Shown piece after piece: positions 7,883 to 17,171 of a DNA stretch of 64,000 nt (position 1 is its first letter; each line of letters opens with the position of its first letter). The stretch comes from Sphingomonas sp. Leaf407 (GTDB lineage: Bacteria; Pseudomonadota; Alphaproteobacteria; Sphingomonadales; Sphingomonadaceae), in assembly GCF_001425385.1 (NCBI RefSeq), contig NZ_LMQO01000001.1, forward strand, positions 968,833-1,032,832, written 5' to 3'. The position numbers and the translations under genes are program-made. The notes below the pieces were generated by a model, which worked only from the letters and a program-made list of their open reading frames with translations, did not search any database and was not told the origin of the DNA.

Positions 7883-10075
7883 TCAGTAGCTGTAGCCGAC
7901 GCGCACCATGAACTGGCGCGGTGCGCCCGGCAGCGTCCACAGCCGCGAATAGGAGCTGGGGAAATACTGCTTGTCGAACAGATTGGTGACTTCGCCCGAC
8001 ACGCGGATGCGGTCGGTCGGTTCGAACGCGGCGGTCAGCCGGGTCAGCGTATAGCCCGGCAGATAGTAGAAGTCGCCGTTCGGGAAGCGATAGCCGGTTT
8101 CGCCCAGCCGTCGCCCGACATAATTCACCCCCGCGCCCAGCGTCAGCCGGCTGCTGCCGATGTCGAAATCCTTGAAGATCAGCGCGCTGCCGCTGTTCTT
8201 GGCGATGTTGAGCAGCGGATCGCCCTTGCGCAGCCCGAACCCGAAATTGGGGTCGAGCGCGTCCTGCGCCACCGTCGCGTCGATATAGGCGTAATTGAAC
8301 TGGACGCGGAACCCGGCGGGTAGATTGCCCGACAGTTCGGCCTCGACGCCCTTGCTCTGCGCCCTGCCCACCGCCAGCGAGAAGTTGGCGTTGACCGGGT
8401 CGGCGGTCAGCACGTTGCTCTTGGTCGTGCGGAACAGCGCGACCGTCCCGGTCAGCCGGTTGTGGAACAGCGCGACCTTGGCCCCGGCCTCGTAGGATTC
8501 GGTGCGTTCGGGAAGGAACGGGTTGTTGTTCGCATCGGTGCCGTTGTTCGGGCGGAAGCCGCGCCCGTAATTGGCATAGATCGAGAGCGCGTCGCCGATC
8601 AGATAGGTCGCGCCGACCGAGGGGCTGAACGCGGTCTTGAACTGCTGGGTCCGGCGCCCGCCGACACGCTCGTCGATCACCTGTTCGAATTCGTCGTACC
8701 GCCCGCCGAAGCGGACCTTCAGCGCATCGGTCACATCGACCTGATCCTGAAGATAGCCACCCCAACTGAACTGCCGTTCCAGATAGCTCTGGAAGGTGCC
8801 GGTCGCGGGCTGCTTGCCATAGACCGGGTTGAAGATGTCGACGCGGTTGCCCGCCACCAGATTGCCCGCCGCCTGCGACGCGACCAGCGGCGGACGATAA
8901 CGGTTCTGGATCACGTCCAGCTCATACTGGTCCCAGTCGGCACCGACGATCATGTGGTGGGTGAGCGATCCGGTGGAGAATTCGCCGCTCAGCTCGCCGC
9001 GGAACGTAAGGTCGGTGGTCGAATAGTCGCGGGCGCGGCGCTGGCGCGACAGGGTGGTGCCGTCGGTGTAGAGCCGCTGGCGACCGGCGGCCAGTTCCGC
9101 CTCGGTCGAGGTGCCCTTGAAGAAGGTGTCGCGATAGCCGACGCCCAGCACCAGCGACCAGTCGGAACTGAAATCATGCTGCAACTGCGCCTGATGCCCC
9201 TTGGCGCGGACATGGACCGGACCGTCGCCCGGTTCGCCGAAGAACCGTTCGCGCGGAACCAGCGACAGATTGCCGCCCGGCGCGACGATGCCGCGATCGA
9301 ACATCACCTTCTGGTCGATATATTCGAATTCATAGCTGGCCGAGCTGTCGCGCCCGAGCTTCACCAGTACCGACGGCGTCACCGTCACCTTCTGGCTCGA
9401 TATGAAATCGCGGAAGCTGTCGGCGGATTCGGCGGCACCGGTCACGCGCACCGCGATCTTGCTCGACAGCGGCACGTTCACATCGCCCTCGCTGCGATAG
9501 TTGTTGAAGCTGCCCGCCGACAGGATCGCGCCGCCGTGCAGGTCGAACCCCGGCTTCTTGGTGATGATGTTGACGGTACAGCCCGGTTCGCCCCGCCCGA
9601 ACAGCGACGAGTTGGGGCCTTTGAGCACCTGTACCTGTTCGACGTTCGACATGTCGCGCGATCCGCCATAGCCGCGCGCGCCGTTGAACCCGTTCACCAG
9701 ATAGTTGCTGGCCGTTCCCTCATCGCCGGTGAAGCCGCGACAGGCGAACACGTCGAACAGCCCGCCGAAATTATTCTGCCGCGCGATTCCGGTCGCGAAG
9801 TCGAGGGCGTTGTCCAGCCGGGTGATCCCGGCATCCTTCAGCGTCGCGGCGGACAGGATCTGGATGCTCTGCGGCACTTCGATGGTGGGGACGTTGGCGA
9901 CATATTGCTGACGCTGACCCTGCACCACGATGTCGGCCTGCTGGTCGGGTTCGGCGTCGGCCGTCGCGGCGGCAGCAACACCGGCGGTCGCGGCGACATC
10001 CTGTGCGGTGGCGGCGACGGGCATGGTGAACGCCAGAGCGGCGGCACTGAGGAAAAGCAGTTGTCGGTTGCGCAT
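7883..10075 (-). CDS. TonB-dependent outer-membrane receptor (siderophore-receptor type)
   Basis: A 730-residue receptor. The start at 10075 (MRNRQLLFLS) has a run of G before it and opens a signal peptide ending near residue 25. The plug domain (about 60-180) contains VPQSIQILSAATLKDAG and VEQVQVLKGPNSSLFGRG, as in FhuA/FecA-like receptors. The rest is a 22-strand barrel that ends in an aromatic residue (VRVGYSY). It imports a bulky ligand through the outer membrane with TonB-ExbB-ExbD energy. Its position beside the GH operon suggests a glycan fragment, while the family signature suggests a siderophore; neither is proven. Two plug cysteines (Cys112 in ACRGF and Cys166 in EPGCTVN) replace positions that are usually not Cys. 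Confidence 0.9.
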   Translation of the reverse strand: MRNRQLLFLSAAALAFTMPVAATAQDVAATAGVAAAATADAEPDQQADIVVQGQRQQYVANVPTIEVPQSIQILSAATLKDAGITRLDNALDFATGIARQNNFGGLFDVFACRGFTGDEGTASNYLVNGFNGARGYGGSRDMSNVEQVQVLKGPNSSLFGRGEPGCTVNIITKKPGFDLHGGAILSAGSFNNYRSEGDVNVPLSSKIAVRVTGAAESADSFRDFISSQKVTVTPSVLVKLGRDSSASYEFEYIDQKVMFDRGIVAPGGNLSLVPRERFFGEPGDGPVHVRAKGHQAQLQHDFSSDWSLVLGVGYRDTFFKGTSTEAELAAGRQRLYTDGTTLSRQRRARDYSTTDLTFRGELSGEFSTGSLTHHMIVGADWDQYELDVIQNRYRPPLVASQAAGNLVAGNRVDIFNPVYGKQPATGTFQSYLERQFSWGGYLQDQVDVTDALKVRFGGRYDEFEQVIDERVGGRRTQQFKTAFSPSVGATYLIGDALSIYANYGRGFRPNNGTDANNNPFLPERTESYEAGAKVALFHNRLTGTVALFRTTKSNVLTADPVNANFSLAVGRAQSKGVEAELSGNLPAGFRVQFNYAYIDATVAQDALDPNFGFGLRKGDPLLNIAKNSGSALIFKDFDIGSSRLTLGAGVNYVGRRLGETGYRFPNGDFYYLPGYTLTRLTAAFEPTDRIRVSGEVTNLFDKQYFPSSYSRLWTLPGAPRQFMVRVGYSY

Positions 10076-10291
10076 AAGAACCCCCCAAGCATGAAACGGC
10101 TGTCGCATCGTCCTCAACCTGGCGGCGTCCCGATCTTCGCTTCCGGTCCTTTGCGGACCGGCGGACCGGTGTAGCGCCGCCTCTGCGGCACCTGGATAAT
10201 GGGCGAGGGGTTCAAGCATTTTGTTGCGAAGCCGTGACAGGATCGGAACGAAATGCAGCGTTGTGCGTGGCGTTGCCACGCGATCATGCCG

Positions 10292-11446
10292 TCAGCCGGC
10301 AGGAAGCTCCCGCCGGGCCAGTTCGGCGAACCACGCGATGCCGATCGGGGTCGCGGCATCGTTGAAGTCATAGGCGGGGTGATGCAGCGGCGCGGTGTGC
10401 GATTCGTCGCGCTGGCCGAGCCACAGATAGGCGCCGGGCCGCGCGCGCAGCATGAAGGCGAAATCCTCCGAGGTGAATGCGGGTGCTGGCGCTTCGCCGG
10501 CGTCGTGGCACACCGCCTGCGCGGCGGCCAGCGCGATCGCGGCGCTAGCGGGATCGTTCACGGTCGCGGGATAATAGCGGACATAGTCGATGGCGATCAC
10601 GGTTTCGCTCGCCTGTGCCACCCCGTCGCAGATCGCGCGCACCGATTGTTCGATGCGGTCCTGCACCGCGCCCGAAAAGGTGCGGACCGTGCCGGTCAGC
10701 GTGACCTTGGCGGGCAGCACGTTGTGCGAATCGCCCCCGGCGACCTTCGTGACCGAGAGTACCGCGCTCTCGGTCGGGGGGATGCGCCGGGCGACGATGG
10801 TGTTGAGCTGTGCGATCAGCGTCGCGGCGGCGAGGATCGCGTCCGGGGTCTGGTGCGGCATCGCCGCATGGCCGCCGCGCCCGGTGATGGTGATGTCGAA
10901 CCGGTCGGCCGCCGCCATGATCGGACCCGGCCGGGTCCGCGCACTGCCCAGCGGCAGGTCGGGCCAGTTGTGCAGCGCGAACACCCGGTCGCAGGGAAAG
11001 CGATCGAACAATCCGTCGCGCACCATCGCGTCCGCGCCGCCCTGCCCTTCCTCGGCAGGCTGGAAGATGAAATGGATCGTGCCCGAAAACTCGCAGGTGC
11101 GCGCGAGATGCCGCGCCGCGCCGATCAGCGTCGCGCTATGCCCGTCATGACCGCAGCCATGGAACACGCCGGGCGTCGTGCTGGCATATTCCAGCCCGGT
11201 TTCCTCGGCAAAGGGCAGCGCGTCCATGTCGGCGCGAAATCCGATCGCGCCGTTGCCGGGGCCATTGCGCAGCGTGCCGACCACCCCGGTCCCGCCGATG
11301 CCGGTCGTCACCTCCAGCCCGGCATCGCGCAGCGCGGCGGCGATGATCCCGGCAGTACGATGCTCGGCGAAGCCCAGTTCGGGATGAGCGTGCAGGTCGC
11401 GACGCAATGTGGCAAGGTCGGCGAGGTCGTGGGCATCGATACGCAT
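10292..11446 (-). CDS. M20 family amidohydrolase (hippurate hydrolase-like)
   Basis: A 384-residue cytosolic metal-dependent amidohydrolase of the M20D / N-acyl-amino-acid hydrolase type. Metal-site motifs are GCGHDGHSAT (about residue 97), PAEEGQGGA with the catalytic Glu (about 131) and HNWPDLPLG. The dimerization domain lies between about 180 and 300. It probably removes acyl groups from N-acylated amino acids. It is the last gene of the minus-strand unit aminotransferase-Lrp-M20, 25 bases after the Lrp stop. This points to an N-acyl amino acid as a substrate or intermediate of the island. Confidence 0.87.
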   Translation of the reverse strand: MRIDAHDLADLATLRRDLHAHPELGFAEHRTAGIIAAALRDAGLEVTTGIGGTGVVGTLRNGPGNGAIGFRADMDALPFAEETGLEYASTTPGVFHGCGHDGHSATLIGAARHLARTCEFSGTIHFIFQPAEEGQGGADAMVRDGLFDRFPCDRVFALHNWPDLPLGSARTRPGPIMAAADRFDITITGRGGHAAMPHQTPDAILAAATLIAQLNTIVARRIPPTESAVLSVTKVAGGDSHNVLPAKVTLTGTVRTFSGAVQDRIEQSVRAICDGVAQASETVIAIDYVRYYPATVNDPASAAIALAAAQAVCHDAGEAPAPAFTSEDFAFMLRARPGAYLWLGQRDESHTAPLHHPAYDFNDAATPIGIAWFAELARRELPAG

Positions 11447-11471
11447 CGGCGGGGCCTTCCGGGCTAGGGGT

Positions 11472-11966
11472 TCAGCCGCGATCCTCGAACAGCGCCTCGA
11501 TCGGGTCGTAGCGTTTCACGATCGGCGACTTCAGGACGATGTAGCTGAAATATTTCTCGATCCCGAAATCGCTTTCGAGGATCGATTCGATCAGTTCCTG
11601 ATATTGCGACACGTTGCGGGTGATGAACTTCACCAGATAGTCGTAGCCGCCGCTGACGAGGTGGCATTCGACGATCTCGGGCAGGTTGCGCGCGCGCTGT
11701 TCGAACCGGGAAAAATCGCCGGTGCGATGGTCCTTCAGCGTCACCTCGGTAAAGACGGTCAGCGTCTCGCCCAGCTTGGCAAGCGCGACATGCGCGCCAT
11801 AACCGGTGATATACCCGGCCTTTTCCAGCCTCTTGACCCGCGACAGGCACGGGCTGGGCGACAGGCCGACCGCATCGGCCAGATCGACGTTGGTGATCCG
11901 CCCGTTGCGCTGCAACTGCGCGAGGATGCGGAAATCCAGTCGGTCGAGTTTGGGCGATGGGGTCAT
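11472..11966 (-). CDS. Lrp/AsnC-family transcriptional regulator
   Basis: A 164-residue regulator with the typical two-part layout. An N-terminal winged helix-turn-helix (LDRLDFRILAQLQRNGR, ADAVGLSPSPCLSRVKRLEK, about residues 8-50) is followed by a RAM effector domain (about 70-150, VECHLVSGGYDYLVKF). Family members form octamers and respond to amino acids. The gene lies between the aminotransferase and amidohydrolase genes, 38 and 25 bases from its neighbours, so it is co-transcribed with them. The island contains several copies of an Lrp-like 15-bp palindrome (13488, 17456, 25587 and a weaker one at 17270), which makes this protein the natural candidate regulator. Confidence 0.92.
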   Translation of the reverse strand: MTPSPKLDRLDFRILAQLQRNGRITNVDLADAVGLSPSPCLSRVKRLEKAGYITGYGAHVALAKLGETLTVFTEVTLKDHRTGDFSRFEQRARNLPEIVECHLVSGGYDYLVKFITRNVSQYQELIESILESDFGIEKYFSYIVLKSPIVKRYDPIEALFEDRG

Positions 11967-12004
11967 GGTCGCAAGTCTATCCCGTCCTGCCGGATTGATG
12001 GCGT

Positions 12005-13381
12005 CTATCGCAATGCCGCACGAACATCCGGCCGGTCCAGCACGTCGTCAAGCGTGGCGGTGAGCCGTGCGAGCAGTTCGTCCATGTCGGCTTCGTCGCA
12101 ACTGATCGCGGGCGCAAGGCCGATCGTGCCGTCGGCAAAGGCGCGGAAGATGATCCGGTTGGCGTGTGCCGCGCGGGTCAGCAGGTCGGGAAGGCCCAGC
12201 GCGGGGTCGAACCGCGCCTTGGTCGCGCGATCGGCGACCAGTTCGATCCCCGCCAGCATCCCCGCCTGTCGCACGTCGCCGACCAGCGGATGATCGGCGA
12301 TCGTCGCCAGCCCCGCCGCCAGTTGCGGCGCGCGGGCGATGCCGTTGGTGAGGATGCCGCCTTCGTACAGGTCGAGCACCGCCATGCCGACCGCCGCCGA
12401 CACCGGATGCCCCGAATAGGTCGCGCCATGCCCGATCGGCAGGTGGTTGTCCGGCCCGTCGGCGATCCCGGCATAGATTTCTTCGGACAGGAGCAGCGCC
12501 CCCATCGGCGCGTATCCGGCGGTCAGCCCCTTGGCCAGCGTCATCAGGTCGGGCGAGACGCCTTCATGCTCGCACGCGAACATCGGCCCCGTCCGCCCGA
12601 ACCCGGTGATGACCTCGTCGACGACCAGCAGGATGCCCAACTCGGTGCAGGTGGCGCGCATCGCCGCCAGCCAGCCTTTCGGCGGCACGAGGACGCCGGC
12701 CGATCCCTGCACCGGCTCGGCAAAGAACGCCGCGACATTTTCGGCGCCCAGCGCCGCGACCTTGTCGCGCAGCGACGCGACGCTGGCGGCGATCACCGCC
12801 TGCGGATCGTCACCCGCCGCGTGGCGATAGCCATAGGGCACCGGAATATGGTGCTGCCAGCCATGCGGCAGATCGAACAGCCGGTGGAACGCGGGCAGCC
12901 CGGTGATCCCCGCGCCGTTCGACGACGACCCGTGATAGCCCTTGTCGAGCGCGATGACGTGTTTCCGGGTCGGCTGCCCCTTGGCGTTCCAGTAATGGAC
13001 GATGAAGCGCAGCGCGGAATCGATCGAATCCGATCCGCCCTGGGTGAAATAGACCCGGTCCAGCCCGGCGGGGGCCAGCGTGGCCAGCCGCTCGGCCAGC
13101 CGGATCGCCGGTTCGCTGGCATAGGAGAAATAGCCGGTGGCATAGGGCAGCCGCCGCATCTGTTCGGCCGCCGCCTCGACCACGTTCTCGTGACCATAGC
13201 CGATGTTGACGCACCACAGCCCGGAAAAGGCATCGAGCAGGTCGCGACCGTCGCCGTCGGTCAGATACATACCCTGCGCGCGCGTCAGCACGGTCGCGCC
13301 GCGTGCCTCGTGCCCGCGCCATGCGGTGACGGGATGGATGAGGTGACGGCGGTCGGCCTCGATCAGCGAATTGGAGAACAT
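12005..13381 (-). CDS. Class III (omega) aminotransferase
   Basis: A 458-residue PLP enzyme of aminotransferase class III. The start at 13381 (MFSNSLIEADRRH) fits family length. Visible motifs are GLWCVNIGYGHENVV near the N-terminus, YHGSSSNGAG in the cofactor-phosphate region, VVDEVITGFGRTG with the PLP-contacting Asp, and the Schiff-base Lys in LAKGLTAGYAPMGA. Members move an omega or alpha amino group from beta-alanine, GABA, polyamines or similar amines to pyruvate or 2-oxoglutarate. It is the first gene of the minus-strand unit with the Lrp regulator and the M20 hydrolase. An Lrp-like box lies about 107 bases upstream. The amine donor is not identifiable from sequence. Confidence 0.88.
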   Translation of the reverse strand: MFSNSLIEADRRHLIHPVTAWRGHEARGATVLTRAQGMYLTDGDGRDLLDAFSGLWCVNIGYGHENVVEAAAEQMRRLPYATGYFSYASEPAIRLAERLATLAPAGLDRVYFTQGGSDSIDSALRFIVHYWNAKGQPTRKHVIALDKGYHGSSSNGAGITGLPAFHRLFDLPHGWQHHIPVPYGYRHAAGDDPQAVIAASVASLRDKVAALGAENVAAFFAEPVQGSAGVLVPPKGWLAAMRATCTELGILLVVDEVITGFGRTGPMFACEHEGVSPDLMTLAKGLTAGYAPMGALLLSEEIYAGIADGPDNHLPIGHGATYSGHPVSAAVGMAVLDLYEGGILTNGIARAPQLAAGLATIADHPLVGDVRQAGMLAGIELVADRATKARFDPALGLPDLLTRAAHANRIIFRAFADGTIGLAPAISCDEADMDELLARLTATLDDVLDRPDVRAALR

Positions 13382-13487
13382 GGCAGCCCCGTTGGTAGTG
13401 ATGCCGCATCCTACCGCGCGGCGGGCGGCGGCGGGACGATCAACCAGCCACCGCCGCCGCCGCCGACTGCCGAAGTTGGCGATCCTG

Positions 13488-13502
13488 CGGCAGATTATGC
13501 CG
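13488..13502. promoter_or_regulatory. Lrp-like operator box 1
   Basis: CGGCAGATTATGCCG is a 15-bp palindrome (CGGCA-N5-TGCCG). It matches 12 of 15 positions of the E. coli Lrp SELEX consensus YAGHAWATTWTDCTR as I recall it. It lies 107-121 bases upstream of the aminotransferase start, and the reverse complement occurs exactly at 25587-25601. Confidence 0.6.
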
Positions 13503-13513
13503 TAGCCGCCGTA

Positions 13514-13732
13514 TAGGGCCGATCGACATTCAGTCGGCCATAACGCCAGCAAAGACCATTTCCGTTACCCCGGACTTGTTCCGGGGTCCACTTGGCCGCG
13601 AACGCTGTCGCAGATGCCTCGAGCGGCATCGATCGCTGCACTGTGGACCCCGGAACAAGTCCGGGGTGACAAAGGATGGTGGTATTTTCGACTACGAACT
13701 GCACCGGAATAGCTGAATGTCGATCGGCCCTA
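13514..13732. repeat. Composite inverted-repeat element D, copy 1
   Basis: A 219-bp element bounded by inverted ends GGGCCGATCGACATTCAG (13516-13533) and its complement (13713-13730), extended on both sides by TA. Inside is a second dyad built on ACCCCGGACTTGTTCCGGGG and its inverse at 13645-13671. A right-hand block has CGACTACGAACTGCACCGG. The right end includes the stop codon of the tartrate-dehydrogenase-like gene. A shortened relative is at 51246-51384, and related ends occur at 59279-59458 and 23913-24088. Confidence 0.8.
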
Positions 13733-14797
13733 GCCGATCGCCGCCGCCACCGCCTTGCCGCAATCGATGGTCGAGGCGGTGCCCTTCAGGTCGCGGGTCC
13801 GGCCGGTTTCGCTCGCCAGCACGGTTTCGATCGCGGTGACGATCGACGCGGCGGCGGTATGTTCGCCGACGTGGTCGAGCAGCATCGCCGCGCACCAGAT
13901 CTGGCCGATCGGGTTGGCGATCCCCTGCCCGGCTATGTCGGGAGCGGACCCGTGGACCGGCTCGAACAGCGAGGGGACCGACCGGTCGGGGTTGATGTTG
14001 CCGCACGGCGCGATGCCGATGGTGCCGGTACATGCGGGGCCAAGGTCGGAGAGGATGTCGCCGAACAGGTTGGATGCGACCACCACGTCGAACCGGTCGG
14101 GGTTCATCACGAACTGCGCGGCAAGGATGTCGATATGATATTTGTCGGTCCGCACGTCCGGGTAGCGTGCCGCCATCTCCACCACGCGGCTGTCCCACCA
14201 CGGCATGGTGATGGCGATGCCGTTGGATTTGGTCGCCGACGTCAGATGTTTGGCGGGCCGCTGCTGCGCGAGGTCGAAGGCATAGCGCAGGATGCGGTCG
14301 GTGCCGGTGCGGGTCATGATCGTTTCCTGCAACACCACCTCGCGGTCGGTGCCGGGAAAGGCGGTGCCGCCGATCGCGGAATATTCGCCCTCGGTATTCT
14401 CGCGCACGATCATCATGTCGATGTCGCCCGGCTTGCGCCCGGCCAGCGGACACGGCACGCCGGGCATCAGCCGCGCGGGGCGCAGATTGACGTACTGGTC
14501 ATATTCGCGACGGAACTGGATCAGCGAATCCCACAGCGAGATATGGTCGGGCACCGTATCGGGCCAGCCGACCGCGCCGAAGAAGATCGCATCGACATCG
14601 CCGATCCGCGCCTTCCAGTCCTCGGGCATCATTCGTCCGTGGCGGACGTAATAGTCGCAGCTCGCGAAATCATGCCATTGCTGCTCGACGGTGAACCCGT
14701 ACGCGGCGGCAGCGGCTTCGAGCGCGCGAATCCCCTCGGGCACGACTTCCTTGCCGATCCCGTCGCCGGGAATCACCGCGATCCGATAGTTTTTCAC
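13730..14797 (-). CDS. Tartrate / D-malate dehydrogenase (IPMDH family)
   Basis: A 355-residue NAD-dependent beta-hydroxyacid oxidative decarboxylase. It carries the family signature VVASNLFGDILSDLG and the tartrate-dehydrogenase block HLTSATKSNGIAITMPWWD, plus PSLFEPVHGSAPDIAGQG. Family members oxidize and decarboxylate tartrate, D-malate or isopropylmalate-like acids in the cytosol. The GTG start at 14797 makes a GTGA overlap with the upstream aldehyde dehydrogenase stop, so the two are coupled. It is the last gene of the GNAT-SSADH-dehydrogenase unit. In this island it may handle a 3-hydroxy dicarboxylate formed from a hydroxy-amino acid; that role is inference. Confidence 0.87.
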   Translation of the reverse strand: MKNYRIAVIPGDGIGKEVVPEGIRALEAAAAAYGFTVEQQWHDFASCDYYVRHGRMMPEDWKARIGDVDAIFFGAVGWPDTVPDHISLWDSLIQFRREYDQYVNLRPARLMPGVPCPLAGRKPGDIDMMIVRENTEGEYSAIGGTAFPGTDREVVLQETIMTRTGTDRILRYAFDLAQQRPAKHLTSATKSNGIAITMPWWDSRVVEMAARYPDVRTDKYHIDILAAQFVMNPDRFDVVVASNLFGDILSDLGPACTGTIGIAPCGNINPDRSVPSLFEPVHGSAPDIAGQGIANPIGQIWCAAMLLDHVGEHTAAASIVTAIETVLASETGRTRDLKGTASTIDCGKAVAAAIG

Positions 14798-16266
14798 GAG
14801 CCTTGCAACCCTCCCCAGTGAAACGCCTTGGTTTCCAGATATTCGTCGATGCCTTCGCGCCCGCCCTCGCGGCCGAGACCCGAGGCCTTGATCCCGCCGA
14901 ACGGGGCCATTTCCATCGCCAGCGTGCCGGTGTTCAGCCCGACCATGCCGAACTCCAGCGCCTCGCCGACGCGCCATGCGCGGTGCAGGTCGTTGGTGTA
15001 GAAATAGCTGGCGAGGCCGAACGGCGTGGCATTGGCCAGCGCCACCGCCTCCGCTTCGTGAGTGAAGCGGAACACCGGGGCGACCGGGCCGAACGTCTCC
15101 TCCGACGCCAGCCGCATGTCGGCGGTGGCCCCGGTCAGCACGACCGGACGCGCGAAGCGATCGTCGTCGCGCGCATCGTCGGGCGCGGCGGCGATCCGCG
15201 CGCCCTTGTCCAGCGCGTCGGCGACATGATCGGCGACCTTGGCACAGGCGGCGGCGTTGATGAGCGGTCCGATCGTCACCCCCGCCGTCCGCCCGTCGCC
15301 GACCGTGAGCGCGCGCACCGCCTCGCCCAGCTTCGCGACGAAGGCGTCGTGGATGCCGTTCTGCACCAGCAGGCGGTTGGCGCAGACGCAGGTCTGCCCG
15401 GCGTTGCGGAACTTGCTGAGCATCGCGCCCGCCACCGCCGCATCGACATCGGCGTCGTCGAACACGATGAACGGCGCGTTGCCGCCCAGTTCGAGGCTGA
15501 GCCGCTTGAGCGTATCGGCCGACTGCCGCATCAGCAGCGATCCGACCCGCGTCGATCCGGTGAACGACAGCTTGCGCACGACCGGCGAGGCGGTCAGTGC
15601 CGCGCCGATCGCTTGCGGCAATCCGGTGACGATGTTGACGACGCCCGGCGGCATCCCCGCACGTTCGGCCAGCCGGACCAGCGCCAGCGCAGTGAACGGG
15701 GTCAGTTCGGAAGGCTTGATGACGACGGTGCAGCCCGCCGCCAGCGCGGGCGCTACCTTGCGGGTAATCATCGCCGCCGGGAAATTCCACGGGGTGATCG
15801 CCGCACAGACGCCGACCGGTTCGCGCGTCGCGAGGATACGGCGGTCGCCGCTCGGCGCCGGGATCATGTGCCCCGCGATCCGCCGGCCTTCGCCCGCGAA
15901 CCATTTGACGAAACTGGCGGCATAGCCGATCTCGCCCTTGGCCTCGGCGATCGGCTTACCCTGTTCGGCGGTCATGATCGCCGCCAGCCCATCGGCATGG
16001 GCGAGGATCGCCGCATGCCATGCTTCGAGCAGCGTCGCGCGGTCGTCGGCGGTGCGTCGCCGCCATGCCGGCAGCGCGGCGGCGGCGGCGGCGATCGCCG
16101 CATCGGTATCGACCGTGCCCGCCGCCGGAACGGTGCCGATCGTCGCGCCGGTCGCGGGATCGGTGACGTCGAGCGTGCCGCCGTCCGCCGCGCCGCACCA
16201 GCGATCGCCGATCCGCATCGCCTCGACCAGCAGCCCGCTCGCGCGCAGGTCTGCGATGCTCAGCAT
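14794..16266 (-). CDS. Succinate-semialdehyde dehydrogenase-like ALDH
   Basis: A 490-residue NAD(P)-dependent aldehyde dehydrogenase closest in motifs to GabD. It shows ITPWNFPAAMI for cofactor binding, LELGGNAPF with the general-base Glu, and NAGQTCVCANR with the catalytic Cys (about residue 290). It oxidizes semialdehydes to acids, probably succinate semialdehyde to succinate, which links amine catabolism to the TCA cycle. The ATG at 16266 lies inside the end of the GNAT gene (7-bp overlap) and the stop overlaps the next gene. This is tight translational coupling. Confidence 0.88.
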   Translation of the reverse strand: MLSIADLRASGLLVEAMRIGDRWCGAADGGTLDVTDPATGATIGTVPAAGTVDTDAAIAAAAAALPAWRRRTADDRATLLEAWHAAILAHADGLAAIMTAEQGKPIAEAKGEIGYAASFVKWFAGEGRRIAGHMIPAPSGDRRILATREPVGVCAAITPWNFPAAMITRKVAPALAAGCTVVIKPSELTPFTALALVRLAERAGMPPGVVNIVTGLPQAIGAALTASPVVRKLSFTGSTRVGSLLMRQSADTLKRLSLELGGNAPFIVFDDADVDAAVAGAMLSKFRNAGQTCVCANRLLVQNGIHDAFVAKLGEAVRALTVGDGRTAGVTIGPLINAAACAKVADHVADALDKGARIAAAPDDARDDDRFARPVVLTGATADMRLASEETFGPVAPVFRFTHEAEAVALANATPFGLASYFYTNDLHRAWRVGEALEFGMVGLNTGTLAMEMAPFGGIKASGLGREGGREGIDEYLETKAFHWGGLQGS

Positions 16267-17171
16267 AGCGCCTGGCTCACGATCGCGAACGACGTGGCGG
16301 GCGCGGCGGCGACCGGCTCGCCACCCCGGACCATCGTCACCACGCGCCCGACCCGAACCAGCCCCAGTTCCTCCAGCCACGGCCCCAGCCCGCTGTCGCC
16401 ATGGATGTCGAGGCGGATGAACTCGCCGCTGCGCGACCCGATCCACTGGGCGATCAGCGCCTTGGCGCGGGTCACGTCAGGCGCGATCACCGGCCCCACG
16501 ACATAGCCCCGGCCGAACCGGCGGAACAGCGCGACCCCGCTTACCTCGTCACCGTGCGTCAGCACCACGCCATGCGCCTTGTCGCGCAGCACGGTCATCA
16601 CCGCCGGACGGTCCAGCCCGCTGCCCGCGCGGACCAGCGCATCGACCACCGCGCCGTCGCGCTCGCCCATCGGGCGCAGCCGCTCGCCCGGCCCCAGCGG
16701 GACCAGCGGCGCCTGAAACGCCGCGCCTTGATGCTGGAGGATTTCCCCCACCCCCGAAAAGCCCAGCTTGCGATAGAGCGGCAACCCGTCCTCGGTCGCG
16801 TTGAGCTGGATCGCGGCATCGGGGCCGAGCGCGGCGGCGATCTGGTCGAGCACCGCGTCCATCATGATCCGCCCGATTCCCGCGCCCCGGTGCCGACGCG
16901 ACACGATCACCATGCCCAGCGTCGCGATCGCCGGTCCCGCGCGCCACCACATCGTCGTGGCGACGACCTCGCCGTTCAGTTCGGCGACGGTGCCGGTGCC
17001 GACCGCCAGCATGTCGGCCAGATCCTCGACGCGGTGCGGCCATTGCTCGCCCTTCGACAACCGGTGGACGCCGTCGATGTCCTCCTGCGTCATCGGGCGC
17101 AACCGCATGGTGCGGCTCTCCGCGGGGGCGGGCTCGGGGGCGGCACTTGTCTGCATCGTCTCGCGTTCCAT
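16260..17171 (-). CDS. Tandem GNAT-family N-acetyltransferase
   Basis: A 303-residue protein with two GNAT-like halves. The N-terminal half has the acetyl-CoA pyrophosphate loop (VIVSRRHRGAGIGRIMM, about residues 90-106) and PLYRKLGF. The C-terminal half (about 165-290, RGYVVGPVIAPD) matches the second acetyltransferase domain common in such tandem proteins. The substrate is unknown, with small amines or amino acids the likeliest given its neighbours. The start at 17171 has GAGAGA upstream. It heads the unit with the SSADH and tartrate-dehydrogenase-like genes, divergent from the PuuB-like oxidase. Confidence 0.82.
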   Translation of the reverse strand: MERETMQTSAAPEPAPAESRTMRLRPMTQEDIDGVHRLSKGEQWPHRVEDLADMLAVGTGTVAELNGEVVATTMWWRAGPAIATLGMVIVSRRHRGAGIGRIMMDAVLDQIAAALGPDAAIQLNATEDGLPLYRKLGFSGVGEILQHQGAAFQAPLVPLGPGERLRPMGERDGAVVDALVRAGSGLDRPAVMTVLRDKAHGVVLTHGDEVSGVALFRRFGRGYVVGPVIAPDVTRAKALIAQWIGSRSGEFIRLDIHGDSGLGPWLEELGLVRVGRVVTMVRGGEPVAAAPATSFAIVSQALC

